Shown here in pieces: positions 11,920-24,640 of a stretch of DNA of 64,000 bases. Source of the stretch: Toxotes chatareus (lineage: Eukaryota; Chordata; Actinopteri; Toxotidae); contig CM028898.1 of NCBI GenBank assembly GCA_016801885.1, forward strand, positions 3,889,677 to 3,953,676, in the 5' to 3' direction. Under the pieces are notes generated by a model. The model was not told where the DNA came from and did no database searches. It saw nothing but the letters and a program-made list of their open reading frames with translations. Within the stretch, counting starts at the first letter, position 1, and each line of letters starts with the position of its first letter. The translations under genes and the position numbers were made by a program.

Positions 11920-12945
11920 TCAGTATCTTGTGTGGCCCCCACGAGCTTGTATGCATGCTTGACAACGTCATGGCATGCTCCTAATGAGACGACGGATGGT
12001 GTCTTGTGGCATTTCCTCCCAGATCTGTGTGAGGGCATCCCTGAGCTGTTCTACAGTCTGAGGAGCAACTTATGGCGCCTAATGGACCGAAACATAATGT
12101 CCCACACATGTTCTATTGGGTTTAAGTCAGGGGATCGTGAAGGCCATTCAATTGTTTCAATTCCTTCATCCTCCAGGTACTGCCTGCATACTCTTGCCAC
12201 ATGAGGCCGTGCATTGTCGTGCATTAGGAGGAAACCAGGACCTACTGCACCAGCGTAGGGTCTGACAATGGGTTGAAGGATTTCATCTCGATACCTTATG
12301 GCAGTCAGAGAACCATTTCCTAGGCAGTAGAGGTCTGTGCGCCCCTCCATGGATATGCACCCCCAGACTATCACTGACCCACCACCAAACCTGTCATGTT
12401 GAACGCACGTTGCAGGCAGCATAACGTTCTCCTTGTCTTCTCCAGACTCTTTCACGCCTATCACAGGTGCTCAGGGTGAACCTGCTCTCGCCTGTGAAAA
12501 GTACAGGGCGCCAGTGGCGGACTTGCATATTCTGGTGTTCTTCAGCAAATGCCAGTCGAGCTCCACGGTGCTGGGCAGTGAGCACAGGGCCCACTACAGG
12601 ACGCCGGGCCCTCAGGCCACCTTCATGAAGTCTGTTCCTGATTGTTTGGGTAGAGACATTCTCACCAGTGGCCCTCTGGAGGTCATTCTGTAGGGCACGA
12701 GCAGTGCTCAGCCTGTTCCGCCTTGCACAAAGGAGCAGGTATCGGTCTTGCTGATGGCTTGAGGACCTTCTACGGCCCTGTCCAGCTCTCCGAGAATAAC
12801 CACCAGTCTCCTGAAATCTCCTCCATGTTCTGGAGATTGTGCTGGGAGACACATTAAACCTTCTTGTTGCAGCACGTGTGGATGTGCCATCCTGGAGAAG
12901 TTGGACAACCTGTGCAACTTCTGTAGGGTTAAGGAATCGCCTCAT
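11920..12945 (-). pseudogene. Tc1-like transposase, inactivated (two frameshifts, stop, lost catalytic Asp)
   Basis: The decayed frame starts at 12945 (MRRFLNPTEV) and would span about 341 codons, the usual Tc1 length. The N-terminal half shows two helix-turn-helix regions (about residues 7-48 and 95-118) around a basic linker (GQGRRRSSS). The catalytic core follows. The first acidic position, expected in FTDES, reads FTGES (Gly codon at 12492-12490). The second Asp lies in MHDNARPHVA (12218-12216) and the Glu in NPIEHVWD (12113-12111); 34 residues separate them, which defines DD34E. The frame shifts near 12403-12406 (one extra base, after YAACNV) and shifts back near 12070-12075 (one base lost, before VAPQTV). 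A TGA at 11970-11968 ends the frame 16 codons early; it looks like a CGA arginine codon changed by C-to-T. The original stop is TGA at 11922-11920. Confidence 0.93.
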
Positions 12946-13212
12946 GCTGCCAGTAGAGATAATTACTCAAGCCAAAACCAGCACGAGTGAAAAATCAGCC
13001 AAAAAAGATCAAGAGGGAGAAACTTGAAATGACCTCCACATGTAAAACCAGTCCTGTTTTGAGGGTTTTCTGATTGTTGCCACTGTGGTGCACCTGTTGT
13101 TAATTCCATGAACACCAATACAGCTGAAAGTGATTAACGATGCCCTCAGCTGCTTAACCAACCAGAAAATTATCAGACAGGTTTAACTGATTTCATGCCA
13201 GGCCCAATAAAA

Positions 13213-13242
13213 AAAGTGTTCCTTTAATTTTTGTGAGCAGTG
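13213..13242 (-). repeat. Tc1 element terminal inverted repeat, transposase 5' side
   Basis: Thirty bases beginning AAAGTGTTCC and ending GAGCAGTG, followed by TA. It is a perfect inverted copy of 11660-11689. The short single repeat differs from the roughly 200-bp double-repeat ends of some other fish Tc1 families. Confidence 0.96.
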
Positions 13243-15339
13243 TACAACAGTCACCACCAATTAGTTTAGTCAACATAACAGACCAATCTAAACAGAAAAT
13301 GGCTCAAAACAATGTCAGAGTAAATAATGGAAGAAAAACAAAATGGGATTTCAGTCTGATTGTCAGGATATAGAAGAGAGAGCATTTACACTAAACTCAG
13401 CAGGACTTCAGTGTTGAGTAGTACAGCCCTAATGGTAAATTTTATCAGGATACCAATGAGAAAACTTACGTTTGAGTGCTACAGACATGCTATAAATCCT
13501 CAGAGCAATATAATACAAATATTAGGGTAATTTTTCATCAGACGGAGTCACATAAACAAACTTAAAAGCAGATGATGAATGATGTCTGTTGAAAAATAGT
13601 CCATGCAAAAACACTTGCTGCCCCTGATGAGAGCCAGATGAAGCTCGGTGTGCTCAGTGAAAACTGACCCATCTCCCCTCATCTGGAATGAAGAAACAGC
13701 CGAGGAGAAATGGAGTGTATCAAACAAACGATGGAAACGACAGGAAGTCGTGCGCTGTTTTCGTCAGAGTCCGTGCGAGTGTTGATGATGCTGATACAGG
13801 GGAAGGGCATCAGGAGGAGGACGAAGAAATGAGAAGCAGGAGAGGACGGGGGAGGCCCAACCTTAGGGGGAGATTGCGTGAGGAGAATTCCCAAACTAAA
13901 ACACACAAAGCAGATGTACACACAGGGACGGAGTCGAGGACGAAAAACTGTTTTACATCTTGTCATCCACACACTCAGATACGATACTTGTGCACATCTT
14001 GATATGGAAAGATCCTTACAAAGACAAACTCACAAAAGAGTGTGGAAGAATGAGATTCATATAAGTTATGCAATAAAAAAAAAAGAAAACACCCAGAGAC
14101 ATAGAGCTTGCACAAAACCACACACATACACAGACACAGACACACACACACCGTACTGGGGGTGTAGACAGCTTGCTTCTTAGCTCGTCCTCTCTTATCA
14201 CAGAGGGTGAATATGTGTGTGTTTGTGCCAGAACAGCCAGGCACATGAAGGATGGTAAACATACAGCTTTCCAGCTACACCGCCTCCAAAACAAAGGCAA
14301 CAGTAGCCTGGAACACCTTGTGCACACAGTAGACATAATGCCACCCAGAAAGACCTATAACAGGAAAACTACGCAAGACAGCTTGGGAATGTAGGACAGT
14401 GTCCAGTGCTTAACCCGTCCTGTCCTAATGTAACCTTTATCTGGCTGCCTTTCTGCTTGTATGTATCGGTCTGTCCATCTTCTGTCCATCTTAGTCACCC
14501 CACCCATCTGTCTCCCTGCAGCTACTGCACTGTTATAATGTTATGTAGCTAAAAGTCCCATGTCAGACAGATGAATAAGAAGGAATAGATGAGCGATAAA
14601 TGAATCGAAAGCCTGAACCCCGGTAAAAATCAATGGTGAGACAGATATAAAAGGAACCTGACCAGTGTGTATTGTTTCATCATTTCCCTGGCTGGCTTTC
14701 CATTTGACAATTTCTATGCAAATCATGATGGATAGACTGAGAAAAGCTGAATGGAACTGACAAATTTTGATGGAGCCTCCTCAGTTTTCATGCTCGATTT
14801 GAGGCTGGCGAGTTTGTTTTATCAGTGAAAGAATTACGTGATAAATAATACTGGAAATACATTTGCTGAATAGCAAATGAGGTGAGCCAGGGGAACTGAG
14901 CTGGGCTGCACAGCTCATTGAAAAATGGATTTGGGAATTCTGAAATGTTTTATGTAAAATATCACGAAAGCAAAATATGTGTAAAACAGACACGATGCAC
15001 ATCCATTACTATACCCACTGATCGCTCCATGTACATGGCTGATAATGGCTATTTATATTATTTGTCTTAGTACCCTGAGTAAAAAAACAGGATTGATGTG
15101 GAAAGAAGGGGAGAGGAAAAAACATATTTTCACAATTTAACAGCTCTCTCTAAAGCTGCATTTGTTTTTGTTTTTCTTCCATTATCAATAAATGTGTGAA
15201 ATGTGAAAGGGTCACAGATCAGCAGAGACTCACCTCTGTGACCCTCAGCTCTACAGAGATGTCTTTTAGTCCATTGTTTTCATATTTTTCGGCCTGCAAC
15301 TCTGCTGTACACTGAAGGCAAAGAACTTACAAGCAACTA

Positions 15340-15470
15340 AACAAAGTTAGAGACTAGCTAGTGAACATGGTGTCTTCTGAGACAGATACATCTCTCAGGA
15401 GATGATGGGGACCAAAACTGAGCTAAAAGAACAGCGAGCAATGGACTTACATTCAGGTATGTGTGAATTT
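15340..15470 (+). repeat. Dispersed teleost repeat fragment
   Basis: The run with AACAAAGTTAGAGACTAGCT, GGTGAACATGGTG-like text, CTCTCAGGAGATGATGGGGA and CCAAAACTGAGCTAAAAGAA, ending near GACTTACATTCAGGT, resembles a repeat I have seen widely in spiny-rayed fish genomes. No family name can be given from sequence alone, and only this partial copy is visible. Confidence 0.5.
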
Positions 15471-16635
15471 AAGCTTAGCAAACAAATAAACAAAACCAGC
15501 ATAGCATTAATACTGGAAGCATGGAATCTGCTACTTGTGCTTTACCCATTACTTCCATACAAAACACTAACAGTCAAAGCATCCATCCATGAAATATTGA
15601 GTAATGTGCTTAAATACAGAGTAATGCATTAAGCTAGTGGTTATTATTATCATCTCAGAACTGAGTTCATTTTCATCTTCACTCTTCACAGCACTTGATT
15701 GATCCATAGTCAAGAGGGTGCTTCACCTATTTAACCACATTGTCCCTACTACATTAGACAATGACTTTGTTATTAGATTACTGGACTACGCAGTCTTACC
15801 ACTGTAGCAGCACATTGCTCCATCATATTCTGTCCTGTCATTCCTCACTTATTATGTGAAATAACCAGTCATCTGTCCTTTCCTCTCATATTCCTTTGGT
15901 CACATATTGTTTGCCTTCCATTCGCCTCCACTTAAGTGACAGGCAAGCTGTCAAACTAGATGCTCCTCAGCAAATGAATTACGAGTGATGGATAGCTGTT
16001 AGAGTGTGTGTGTGGGGTGGTGGTGGTTTTGACTACATAGAGAATATTGTTGAGGTGGAAATGCTATGTGCGCCATGGGAGCAACTCTCACCCACTTTCG
16101 AACATTATTTGCCAACAAGGTCACTGAACGGACAGCAGCTAATGATGAGAGTCTGATAATATTAAAGTAAGTGGATGTAGGATCATTAGGGAGAAGTGGA
16201 GAGAGGAAAAACCACGGAGAACAGACAGATGGAGTGTTTTCATGCTGAATCAGATTGAAACCCTTTCATCAGCAACACTTTCTGTCCTCAGCCCACTCTG
16301 CTGCTTATCTAACCCAAATGTTAACCAACTTATTCTTCACAGTCATGGTTGCTTTTTGAATATCTGTAATTCTCTTGCAACAATCAGATAGAGTGAGGGA
16401 ATTCTCCTTTTCCTTGCCCTAAAACAGAAAAATATCAGAGGTGTTATCTACTAAACTGCACTCCCACATAGGAAGAGGCTGTTAAATGTGTTGCCCATGA
16501 GCACTTCAGAGTTCCCGTGACCAAATGAGTCCACTTCAAACCCACTGTTTCCAGGTCAAACAAAGTCAGACTCAACAAACCAATTTGCTAATGCCCAAAG
16601 GACTTTCTCTCAGGGGTCAAAAAAATTACAAGTAC

Positions 16636-16665
16636 GTTATTTATTTATTTATTTATCTATTTATT
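16636..16665 (+). repeat. (TTAT)n microsatellite
   Basis: Seven TTAT-type units, one of them changed to CTAT. Confidence 0.9.
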
Positions 16666-17334
16666 GATACCTGCAGAGCATGGTGTCTAAGCATTCTATA
16701 CTCCGTTTTTTTTTTTTGTTTTGTTTTTCTTTTTTTTTTAAACCAAGCCACGACAAGCAATTTCATCAGAATTTAATTAGTTCATTATAATTAGACATTT
16801 CTGGATAACAAAACAAAGGCACGAAGTAACACAGGTGAGTTCATTCTGAGGATGAATGCTTTCTAGGTGCAACGTAGGATACAGTTCTTTTTCATTCTAA
16901 GAGTATTTGGATGTGCTTCCACATTACTACATTGTAATTTGGGTTAATACAGGCACAGCAAATTTCTCCTTGAGAAACTTCAACCAAGCCCTCAACCTTT
17001 TCCATCTTTATCTTTCTTCTCTCTTTCTTTCCAGCATCCCTGTCCCTCCCTCACTCCCTATCCCCCTGACTGGTAATCTATGGCCGATCTGCTGACCCAC
17101 TTGTAGCGAGGAGATAATCTAGTTAATGGAGGAGAACCCAGGTGGATAAGGACACCCAGGACAAGAAAATACAGCAGTCCAGCTTTAGTGCTATACAGTG
17201 CAAGCTCACAAAGGAGAGGGCTAATAGACCTACTGCTGGACTCCTGACAGCGGACAGTATGTTTAATGACCATCATTGTTCATGGATGCTGTATCCTTGT
17301 CTTTTTCGTCTCACTTCCCTCTGCAATGCCACAG

Positions 17335-17358
17335 TCTCTCTCTCTCTCTCTCTCTCTG
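17335..17358 (+). repeat. (TC)n microsatellite
   Basis: About 12 TC units inside a longer pyrimidine-rich stretch. Confidence 0.93.
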
Positions 17359-20300
17359 TCTAACTCTCGTCCTCTCATTGTCTCCCTCTCGTCCTTCATA
17401 GTAAACTTGTCACTTAGTTTAGCTGCACCATCTGTACTCGTGCTATAACTGAACTAGAGCCTCGTTTGGACTTTGATGGAGGTGACGTGACTTTAGCACT
17501 ACCTGCTCTGATAAGCAATTTTAATCTCATCACATCCAGTAACAATTACAGTGTAATTACCTTCTGTTTCTGGCAAAACATGTCGGTCCTACTGTGATTT
17601 AAATACTGTCTGGAGTGACATCCTTGTGTTCTAAATAAGCTCAGTGTGCTCAGTTTGAGTTTGGTGTGAAACTGGAAGGAAGTCAAAACTGTTTCTGGTT
17701 TCTGGAGGATTGAAACACATTAATAAAAACATGCTTTTTATTAAGCTTTAGCTGTTCCTTTCTGCAACACACCCATGGATGTACAGACAGCTATCAGTGG
17801 ATTACTTTGATACTCAAGAAGACTGAAACCTGGTGATTCTCAGGCAAGATCTAATGGGTCTTTTTTTCTAAAATGTCTGAGCAGATTTATGAGCGTTTAT
17901 TCGTGATGGAGATGGGAGATGCTAATATCCTCAGGAGGTGTAAGTCACACTCAAATTCTCACACTCCAATTTACCTCACGCTTTGTCTTTACCTCCCCCT
18001 CAAGTTTCCAGCAGCCCCCTGGGGAGGCCGTTGGCTTTCTCTTTTGACTTTGTCCATGTTCATGTCTGTAACAGGCGGCATCCTGTAATCCTCCGGTGGT
18101 TAAAATAATAACTCACCCGAACGATCAGTTAAATTACAGGGGAACACTGTATATTTCATTCTCCAATACACCTGTAATGTTAATCCTGTCCGAATGGTGC
18201 TCAAGTCGACTTGGACCAAAACACTGTTACAAAGAACAATGTCCCTCCTGACAGAGATCTACAATCAACTGTTTTAATTTAAAAGGAGAAAGTAAGGCAT
18301 GCTTTCACAGGCAAAGTAGATAACATATGATGCAATGTGCACTTGTCCATTACCTGGGTGGGGATGGGAGTAGAATACATCAACAAAAGTTTCTTCCATC
18401 TTACCATAAAAGCTTCTGCCAGAGGCAAGTGCTCGCTGCAATTCCCCATCCACAATCCATGTAATGGCAACCTACAGCTCAGTGCAGTGTCATCATGAAT
18501 ATAATGGGATGTAGTGTTACAGGAAGTTGACTTCCAGTGTAAGAATGAGAAGAAATAAATTCTCTGGCTCATCTATTAGTAGTCTTCCCCATCTTCCCGA
18601 CTCCAACCTCATGGCAACATTTATTAAGGAGTCACTTAAAGCTGCTGGGGAGGTAAACATTTTAGGTTCTATTTTAACTGTGTGTTGTAACCGACTTACA
18701 TGGTTTGATCGGTTTAACTCTCATTATATAGTAAATTCTAACTGCAACAATCTGCAGCTCTCTACTTCTTTCTACCTGCCTCTCCAACAGCATCCTCTCT
18801 TCTTGTTCTCTCTTTCACTTTATCGCCTATTGTCTCTCTCTCAGCCTCTCTAACACTTTGTCTCCCTCCCTCCCTTCTTACTTCTTGACATCTCTTCCAC
18901 CCTCACTTTTTCTCCTCCATCCTCAGACTCTTTCTTCCTTCCGCTGTCCCTTAAACTGGGCTGGAGCTGATCCAAAGTGTCATCAATAAATCATTAAGAG
19001 AAGAAAAGAGATGACGCTCGGGTTTAGGTTCTGGGCTTCTTTCTCACCTCCTTTACTGTGACTCAATCACAGGTTTGCAATCCAAGAGGATGTCTTGAAT
19101 ATTTAAAGCCAGTTAAAGGTTCTAAGCTTATATATCAATATATCATTACAAAATGAATGGTGATACCTTTCATATTCTGTAATTACCTTAAATGACTGGG
19201 ACCATGGTCAGGATGGTGGGGGAAACCACACAGACTCTGCTTTGTGCCAGACTTTTAGAATCTTTCTCAAAATTTAACACTTCATATAGTGAAGTATTTT
19301 GCTTTCACTCAAGGACAAACATGTTGCAGGTTAAATTGATTTTTGCCTCTTTCCACATCAAACATCTACTTCTTCAAGAAACTCCCAAAGCTTTAGCTGT
19401 GTTGGCACTAGCCTCAGTTCCACTCCCACAGTTCTCATAAGCAGCTGTAGAAAGGCTGCTCACAGATCAATACTTGTGTCCTCTCCACCACTCGCCAGAC
19501 CTGCCAGTGAGGAGAATGGTAAAGGAGCAGTGCAGTTTTACTGATTGTGTTGCATCGGCGAGCTTGCACTAATTCATCATGCGTGCCTGTAAACCACTAT
19601 TGTTGGCTGCAAAAGAAATAACGCAATCAGTGAAACTAGCAAACAACCTAAACAAACAAGTGATTTACTGTAATCACAGGTTCCTCGTCTTATAAATCAT
19701 GTTCACGTTGTCGGCTGCCTCTGGAAAACTGTGTGTATGCCTGCTGATGTATGAATGAGGTGTGCACATACATTCCTCTTTAAAGAATATCAGTTTAGAA
19801 GCAGCAAAGGTACACACTGCTTTATTTTAATGAAGGGTCTTGAGTCATTATTCAGTTACAATGTTAATATAGAGGTATGTTATGAAGTGTATAGTAGATA
19901 ATGAATGAAGGCAGTGATTGCATGTATGTTGACCTTTCATATGACACTGAATAACAGCAGCAATTACCGCAGCAGAGTATGGTTAAAGGTTTTTTTTCCA
20001 CAAAATTCTGAACAAATGTAACATGGGATATCTCACCTTGGAGATCAGATTTTTAGATTCATTATAGGTAATTTATGGATCACTTACTATAACCTTATTA
20101 TCTGTTTCATAACCTTTCACCTGTTTCATTGCTGCTTTTATAGCCTCCAATCACAGCAAAATGTCACTTATCTAAATGGGCTGATAAAACCAAAATGAGT
20201 ATTTTCATCTGTGGTGTCAGTCCCCAGACATCAGAGCAGATTAAATATTGAGGGAGTCCAATGAAGGAATCGACCCGACTGCCTCAGCTTCTCTTCCTCT

Positions 20301-23300
20301 CTCAGTCTGCCTTTCTTTGTCAATCTGTCGCCCTTCCTCCTGTTCCCTCGTCACTCCCCCTCTTCCTCCTCAGTTATCCTTTCTGCCTCTCTCCAGGAGG
20401 AACCCAGCCACAGAGTGCAGAGCCAGATCGATGTGGGAAGGATAGGATCCCCTGTCTGCTACAGCAAGTGCCAGTACAGCCTGCTATTTAGACTCCCTCA
20501 ACAAGTCATTCTATCCAGAGCTGAGTCTTGTAACGCAAGTTAGTTTATATCCACTTGGGTACAATCACTCCTCCTTTTTCATGATATGAGTAGAATGATC
20601 TGCCTAGATGTGGGAACATCACTATAATGAAGTTAAGAAAATGTCAACATTGCCATCCCCGGAGCCACAGTATTTTTCTGTAATATGAAAACAGTTCTTA
20701 AAGAATTATCGTCTGACTGGTCACAAGCTCATTGCAATAAGGGAAGCAACACTTTTGAGGTCTGGAATAATTGTGACAACATTTTGGGAATCGCACATGA
20801 TCTGTACACATCATGCATGAATGGCTAAACAAATTGACAGGTAAACTAAAACATTTGGAAGTGTCCGAAAGCCCTCGAGCAGCCTGACTGAATTTCTCTG
20901 TTTACGCTGGGTGCTGCTCATCAGCTCCTTCACACCTCACACACATGCAGCTAAAGAGTGACACATGACACAACCAGGAATCACAAAGTCAACCACAAAT
21001 GAGAAAAGCAAGCAAATACGTCTGGCCTGTGAGAGCATTTCAGATGATGCAACCGCAACATGATTTATGTGTTAAATGTTGTTTGTGAAATGATAAATGT
21101 CATTTGTCAAGTGCGAGTTTCATCTATGACCCGAAAACTTTCTTCTCAGACAGGAAACTTCTATCCACTGATCTTCTCTTCATTGTGTGAACACAACATC
21201 CCTCCCGTACCCCTTCCACTTGCCAAAAACTCTTTCCCTGCACATTTCACATTTCACATCTCTCTCTCTCTCTCTTTTCCACACTCCACCTGTTTTCCTA
21301 CAACCATCTCTCCATCACTCCCTCCTGTCTCGCTCCTGACAGAGAGGTGATTAGGAGGGGAGAGCGCAGACCTGCTGAAAAAGCAGCTTAGCTGTAATTA
21401 TCGTCTTGGAGAGAAACAAACAGTTCATCAGAGCCTTCCTCCGCAGACTTAACAACTGTTGCCTGGATATATCAAATGCTCGACAACCAGCCGTTACCTA
21501 GGTTACCATTGTCTCCGTGTAGCTGGGGGCTCTCCGTACAGATGAGTTTTTTTTTTTTTTTTAATTTGTTCAGACATGGCGACATATTGTAACCCATGAA
21601 ACATATTAACATATACAACAACATGCATGCTCACACCACTGCCTACGCACTCAGATGTAAGCCAATATATGTGCAGACATCCGTAAATGCAGACATACAC
21701 TTAATTTCTTGTGCCATGTTTTCTGTCACGCACCATATTGTTCATGCACTGATACACACACGCTCCACCTATGCCAGCCTTTCTCATCAATTATTTTTGT
21801 GCCATGTTTCACAGTTATTACGGAGTGTAGATTGACAGAAAAAAAAAGAGTAAGGGAAAGTAATAACAGTCCCTGGCTAGTCTGAACACTAGTGAAGGTC
21901 TCTGCATGTTACAGGTCGAAAAAGAAAAGTCAGAGCAGTGGCTGCACTTTCCATCGATATGACACTTATGGCACTTAGCAAAGGCTAAGCAAGAGGTAAT
22001 AAGAGGATTTCCTCACATGTGAAACGCACAAAATCACACAAACGTCAAGTGCAAAGAATCACTTTGAAACAAAGAATGAGAAAAACCTCAGTCAATCAGG
22101 AGAGCAGTGTCCACGTGTACCCCGGCATTAAACTCTGGGAAACTGTGACATGCGTTTTTCACTATTTTCTGACATTTAAAACCAAACCGTGAATCAATAA
22201 ATCCAGGCGAATATTGGCAGATTAATCAATAATGATCCAATCTAAGGTTTCAGAACAGAAAATGGATGGGTTTATCTCTATTATTTTACATTACGAGCGT
22301 CAATTCAACAATACTCCATCTCAGGCCTGTTCCTTATGCACAGTACATCCTATCCTGTGCTGCTGCGATGACCCAGTTTCCCCCAAAGATACATTATAGT
22401 TTCATCTGTACGCAGCTATGTATGTAGAATGTCTCTGTTCATCTGCTTTCATTTCTTGTTGCTATAGTTTACACTTTAAGATCCTTTAATTTGTCCTCTA
22501 ATAATTCAGTGGATTAGTGCCTGGATACCAGATATTAAGGTATTTCCCATCTAGTTCCTTCTGGTGCTCTGGCATTGGATCAGTTGTTTAGTCACACAGA
22601 CCAACAGGGAAGCATCTCTTGCTATCTATGATGCTAAAACATTTCCATGCAGATGTGTGATGCAGGTAGCGAGGAGAAGAGGAGTAAAGGAGTAGTTAAA
22701 TGAATGAGGGCTGAGGAAGAAGCTCAGAGCTGCCATCAAAGAAAAGACCAAGACGGTGCTGCTAACAGAAAACCCATAGTCTCTGCTTCACAGGGGCGTT
22801 ACTGCAAAAGAAGTAGGTGAAATGTATCTCACCTCTGCTGCTGAAGGACACTGCACACGCTCTGACACACACACACTCACATACACAAATACGCAGTCGC
22901 AGAGACGCACAGAAGGAAATGTGCCCTGTACCCACTGATGGACAACAGAAGCTGTGGCAGAAGGATGGCATTAAAAACCAGCAGGGGATGTAGTGTGATG
23001 AAAATGTCAGACCAAAACCAGCGGGCTATGTTCTGTAACATGTTTAATCAAATTACTGTGTGTGTGCATTGCTGTGTGTGCATCTGTGTATGCGTGTCAC
23101 TGTGTGGGTTCGTATGCTCGGTGCTTTATTCGATGCGTGTGCTTCGTAGCGAGCGTACAGGGACAGATTTATAAGTGCAGAACAAGGTCTAATAAACTCC
23201 AAACTTGCATTCGCTCATCTTAAAATCTGATCTCACTCTCTCCAGCTGTTTGACAGATTCTGAGCACTTAAGAAATTTAAGAGGGAATTTGCTACCAATT

Positions 23301-23737
23301 TCTAGTTAAAAGGCTTTTACAGGACATTTAGGGTAAATTCATTTAATGACAAAACCAGTGGAGCGTACAGCGGAGTAGCCCGAAGTTACTTAGAAAGCCA
23401 ATTCTAAAAAGGTTCATTCTTCAAATGCAGTGCCGTTTGATCTGCTCTGGTGGGAGCAAGCAAAGAAAACCGCACAGCTTGTTGAAATCTAGTGACACAA
23501 TTACACGTAAAAGCTCAAAACGTCCATTACACGATTATACTCGATTCTATCTTTGCTCGTGAATCTGTCCCTGCACTCCCGAATTCTGACTTGCAGATTG
23601 ATTACTGCTGAAATCTGTTGCATGTGTGTGTGTGTATACTGCGTCTTGTGCAAGCCTCCAGTGTTTATGCATGGTTATGCTTGGCCACCTGTGTGTTTGT
23701 GTGTGTGTGTTATTGTGTGTGTAATTGTGTAACTCAC

Positions 23738-23871
23738 CCAGCCAGTACTATGAAGAAGTCCAAGCGGTTCCATGTGTCCCCAAGGTAACACTTCTTGCCA
23801 AAAATCCCCAGAGCCACCATCTTGATCACCATCTCAATGGCAAAGAACGCGAAGATGAAGTTATCAAAGGC
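23738..23871 (-). CDS. cacna1g: T-type Ca2+ channel alpha-1 exon: domain I S2-S3 (partial gene)
   Basis: This 134-bp exon encodes 44 codons plus GG. The translation begins AFDNFIFAFFAIEMVIKMVA, which is the S2 helix with its conserved acidic residue and following Lys. It continues LGIFGKKCYLGDTWNRLD and enters S3 (FFIVLAG). The GKKCYLGDTWNRLDFF stretch is a signature of Cav3 channels, and the AFD start and FAFFAxEMV text favour Cav3.1. S2 and S3 acidic residues pair with the S4 arginines in the voltage-sensor domain of the plasma-membrane channel. The acceptor is TCTCTGCAG|GCC at 23872 and the donor is GG|GTGAGT at 23737. The exon opens in phase 0, as the upstream exon requires, and leaves two bases of a Gly codon that the S4 exon completes. 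No stop or frameshift is seen. Relative to remembered human CACNA1G, one Asp of FDDF is Asn here. Confidence 0.97.
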
Positions 23872-24554
23872 CTGCAGAGAGAAACAGACAGAAAATATCA
23901 GCGATCACTGTGATGTAAAGGAGGCTGCAAGACTGCTGTTGTCAATCTGCTGTAAAGCAAGTTAGAAATGCAAACTCTGCGCTGTGAAGTAACTGCTTTA
24001 CATTACAGCAACATTAGGGCACATCCACAATCCTTGCAATAGATGCTGAGAAAGTTTTGGTCACTACAGTGGTGGACCAACCAGATCAGCAGTGCAACTC
24101 AGTGTGGCTAAAGTTTGATAACAGGTGGTCGTATAGCATGTGAAACGTAGGTGACCACCGAAATCGACAACGTGTCATCACATGACCATATTCCTAATAT
24201 TTCAGTTATGTGATAATAGCTGAGACATCGCCATGGCAACTGAGCAAACTCCAGCAAACCAAATAATTTCCAGTATCACAAATTTTCTGACAAACTAGTT
24301 ATTTGGGTATATTTTTTATTCATTGCCCTACTTGTAAAGCAGATATAGTACAGTGTGAAAATCTAGATCAGCACTGTTGTTATATTAATTGGGCTGTTAT
24401 ATCAGTCATATTTGATATTTAAAAACAGCCCACGGAGACTGTTTGCCATTAATGCAGAGGAATCCTCTTTCCTCTCTGCCCCGCTGTCAGCAGGTCAGGT
24501 TCCCTGTGGAAGAGGTAAAGAGAAAAGAAAAGAGATACGAGCCTCCATTCAGCT

Positions 24555-24640
24555 GCAAAGGATTTAGTGTCTTGCTCAAGGACACTTCAGAAAGCCAGAT
24601 GTTTACGGACAGCTCAGGACCACGGGTTTAATTATGGTTT
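24555..24640 (+). repeat. Dispersed teleost repeat fragment (GTCTTGCTCAAGGACACTTC type)
   Basis: The stretch GATTTAGTGTCTTGCTCAAG followed by GACACTTCAG and, after a short gap, ACCACGGGTTTAAT is a very common fish repeat tail as I remember it. It has no coding content. Confidence 0.55.

Larger units (their letters stand above)
11660..13242 (-). mobile_element. Tc1/mariner (Tc1-like, DD34E) DNA transposon, decayed
   Basis: The 1583-bp element is bounded by 30-bp terminal inverted repeats that are identical between 11660-11689 and 13213-13242 and begin CACTGCTCACAAAAATTAAA. TA dinucleotides lie directly outside both ends (11658-11659 and 13243-13244), the target-site duplication expected of Tc1/mariner. 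A single transposase frame lies on the minus strand, the same strand as the host channel gene. The element's limits are therefore well defined. The transposase is broken, so the copy cannot move on its own. It sits in the intron before the S4 exon, about 55 bp from a foldback-type repeat fragment. Confidence 0.96.
9372..23737 (-). other. cacna1g: Intron between S2-S3 and S4 exons
   Basis: About 14.4 kb, GT-AG, split inside a Gly codon (GG|G). It carries the Tc1-type transposon (11660-13242), an arm of a foldback-type repeat just beside it (about 11300-11605), another dispersed-repeat fragment (15340-15470), TG/CA repeats near 9744, 10197 and 10357, a TTAT repeat at 16636-16665 and a CT repeat at 17335-17358. 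The last bases before the S4 acceptor are a CT microsatellite. No other coding exon was recognised. Confidence 0.88.

Noticed and set aside
12433..12693. Plus-strand open frame inside the Tc1 element
   Set aside because: It is antisense to the transposase and is an overlap artefact of that coding sequence.
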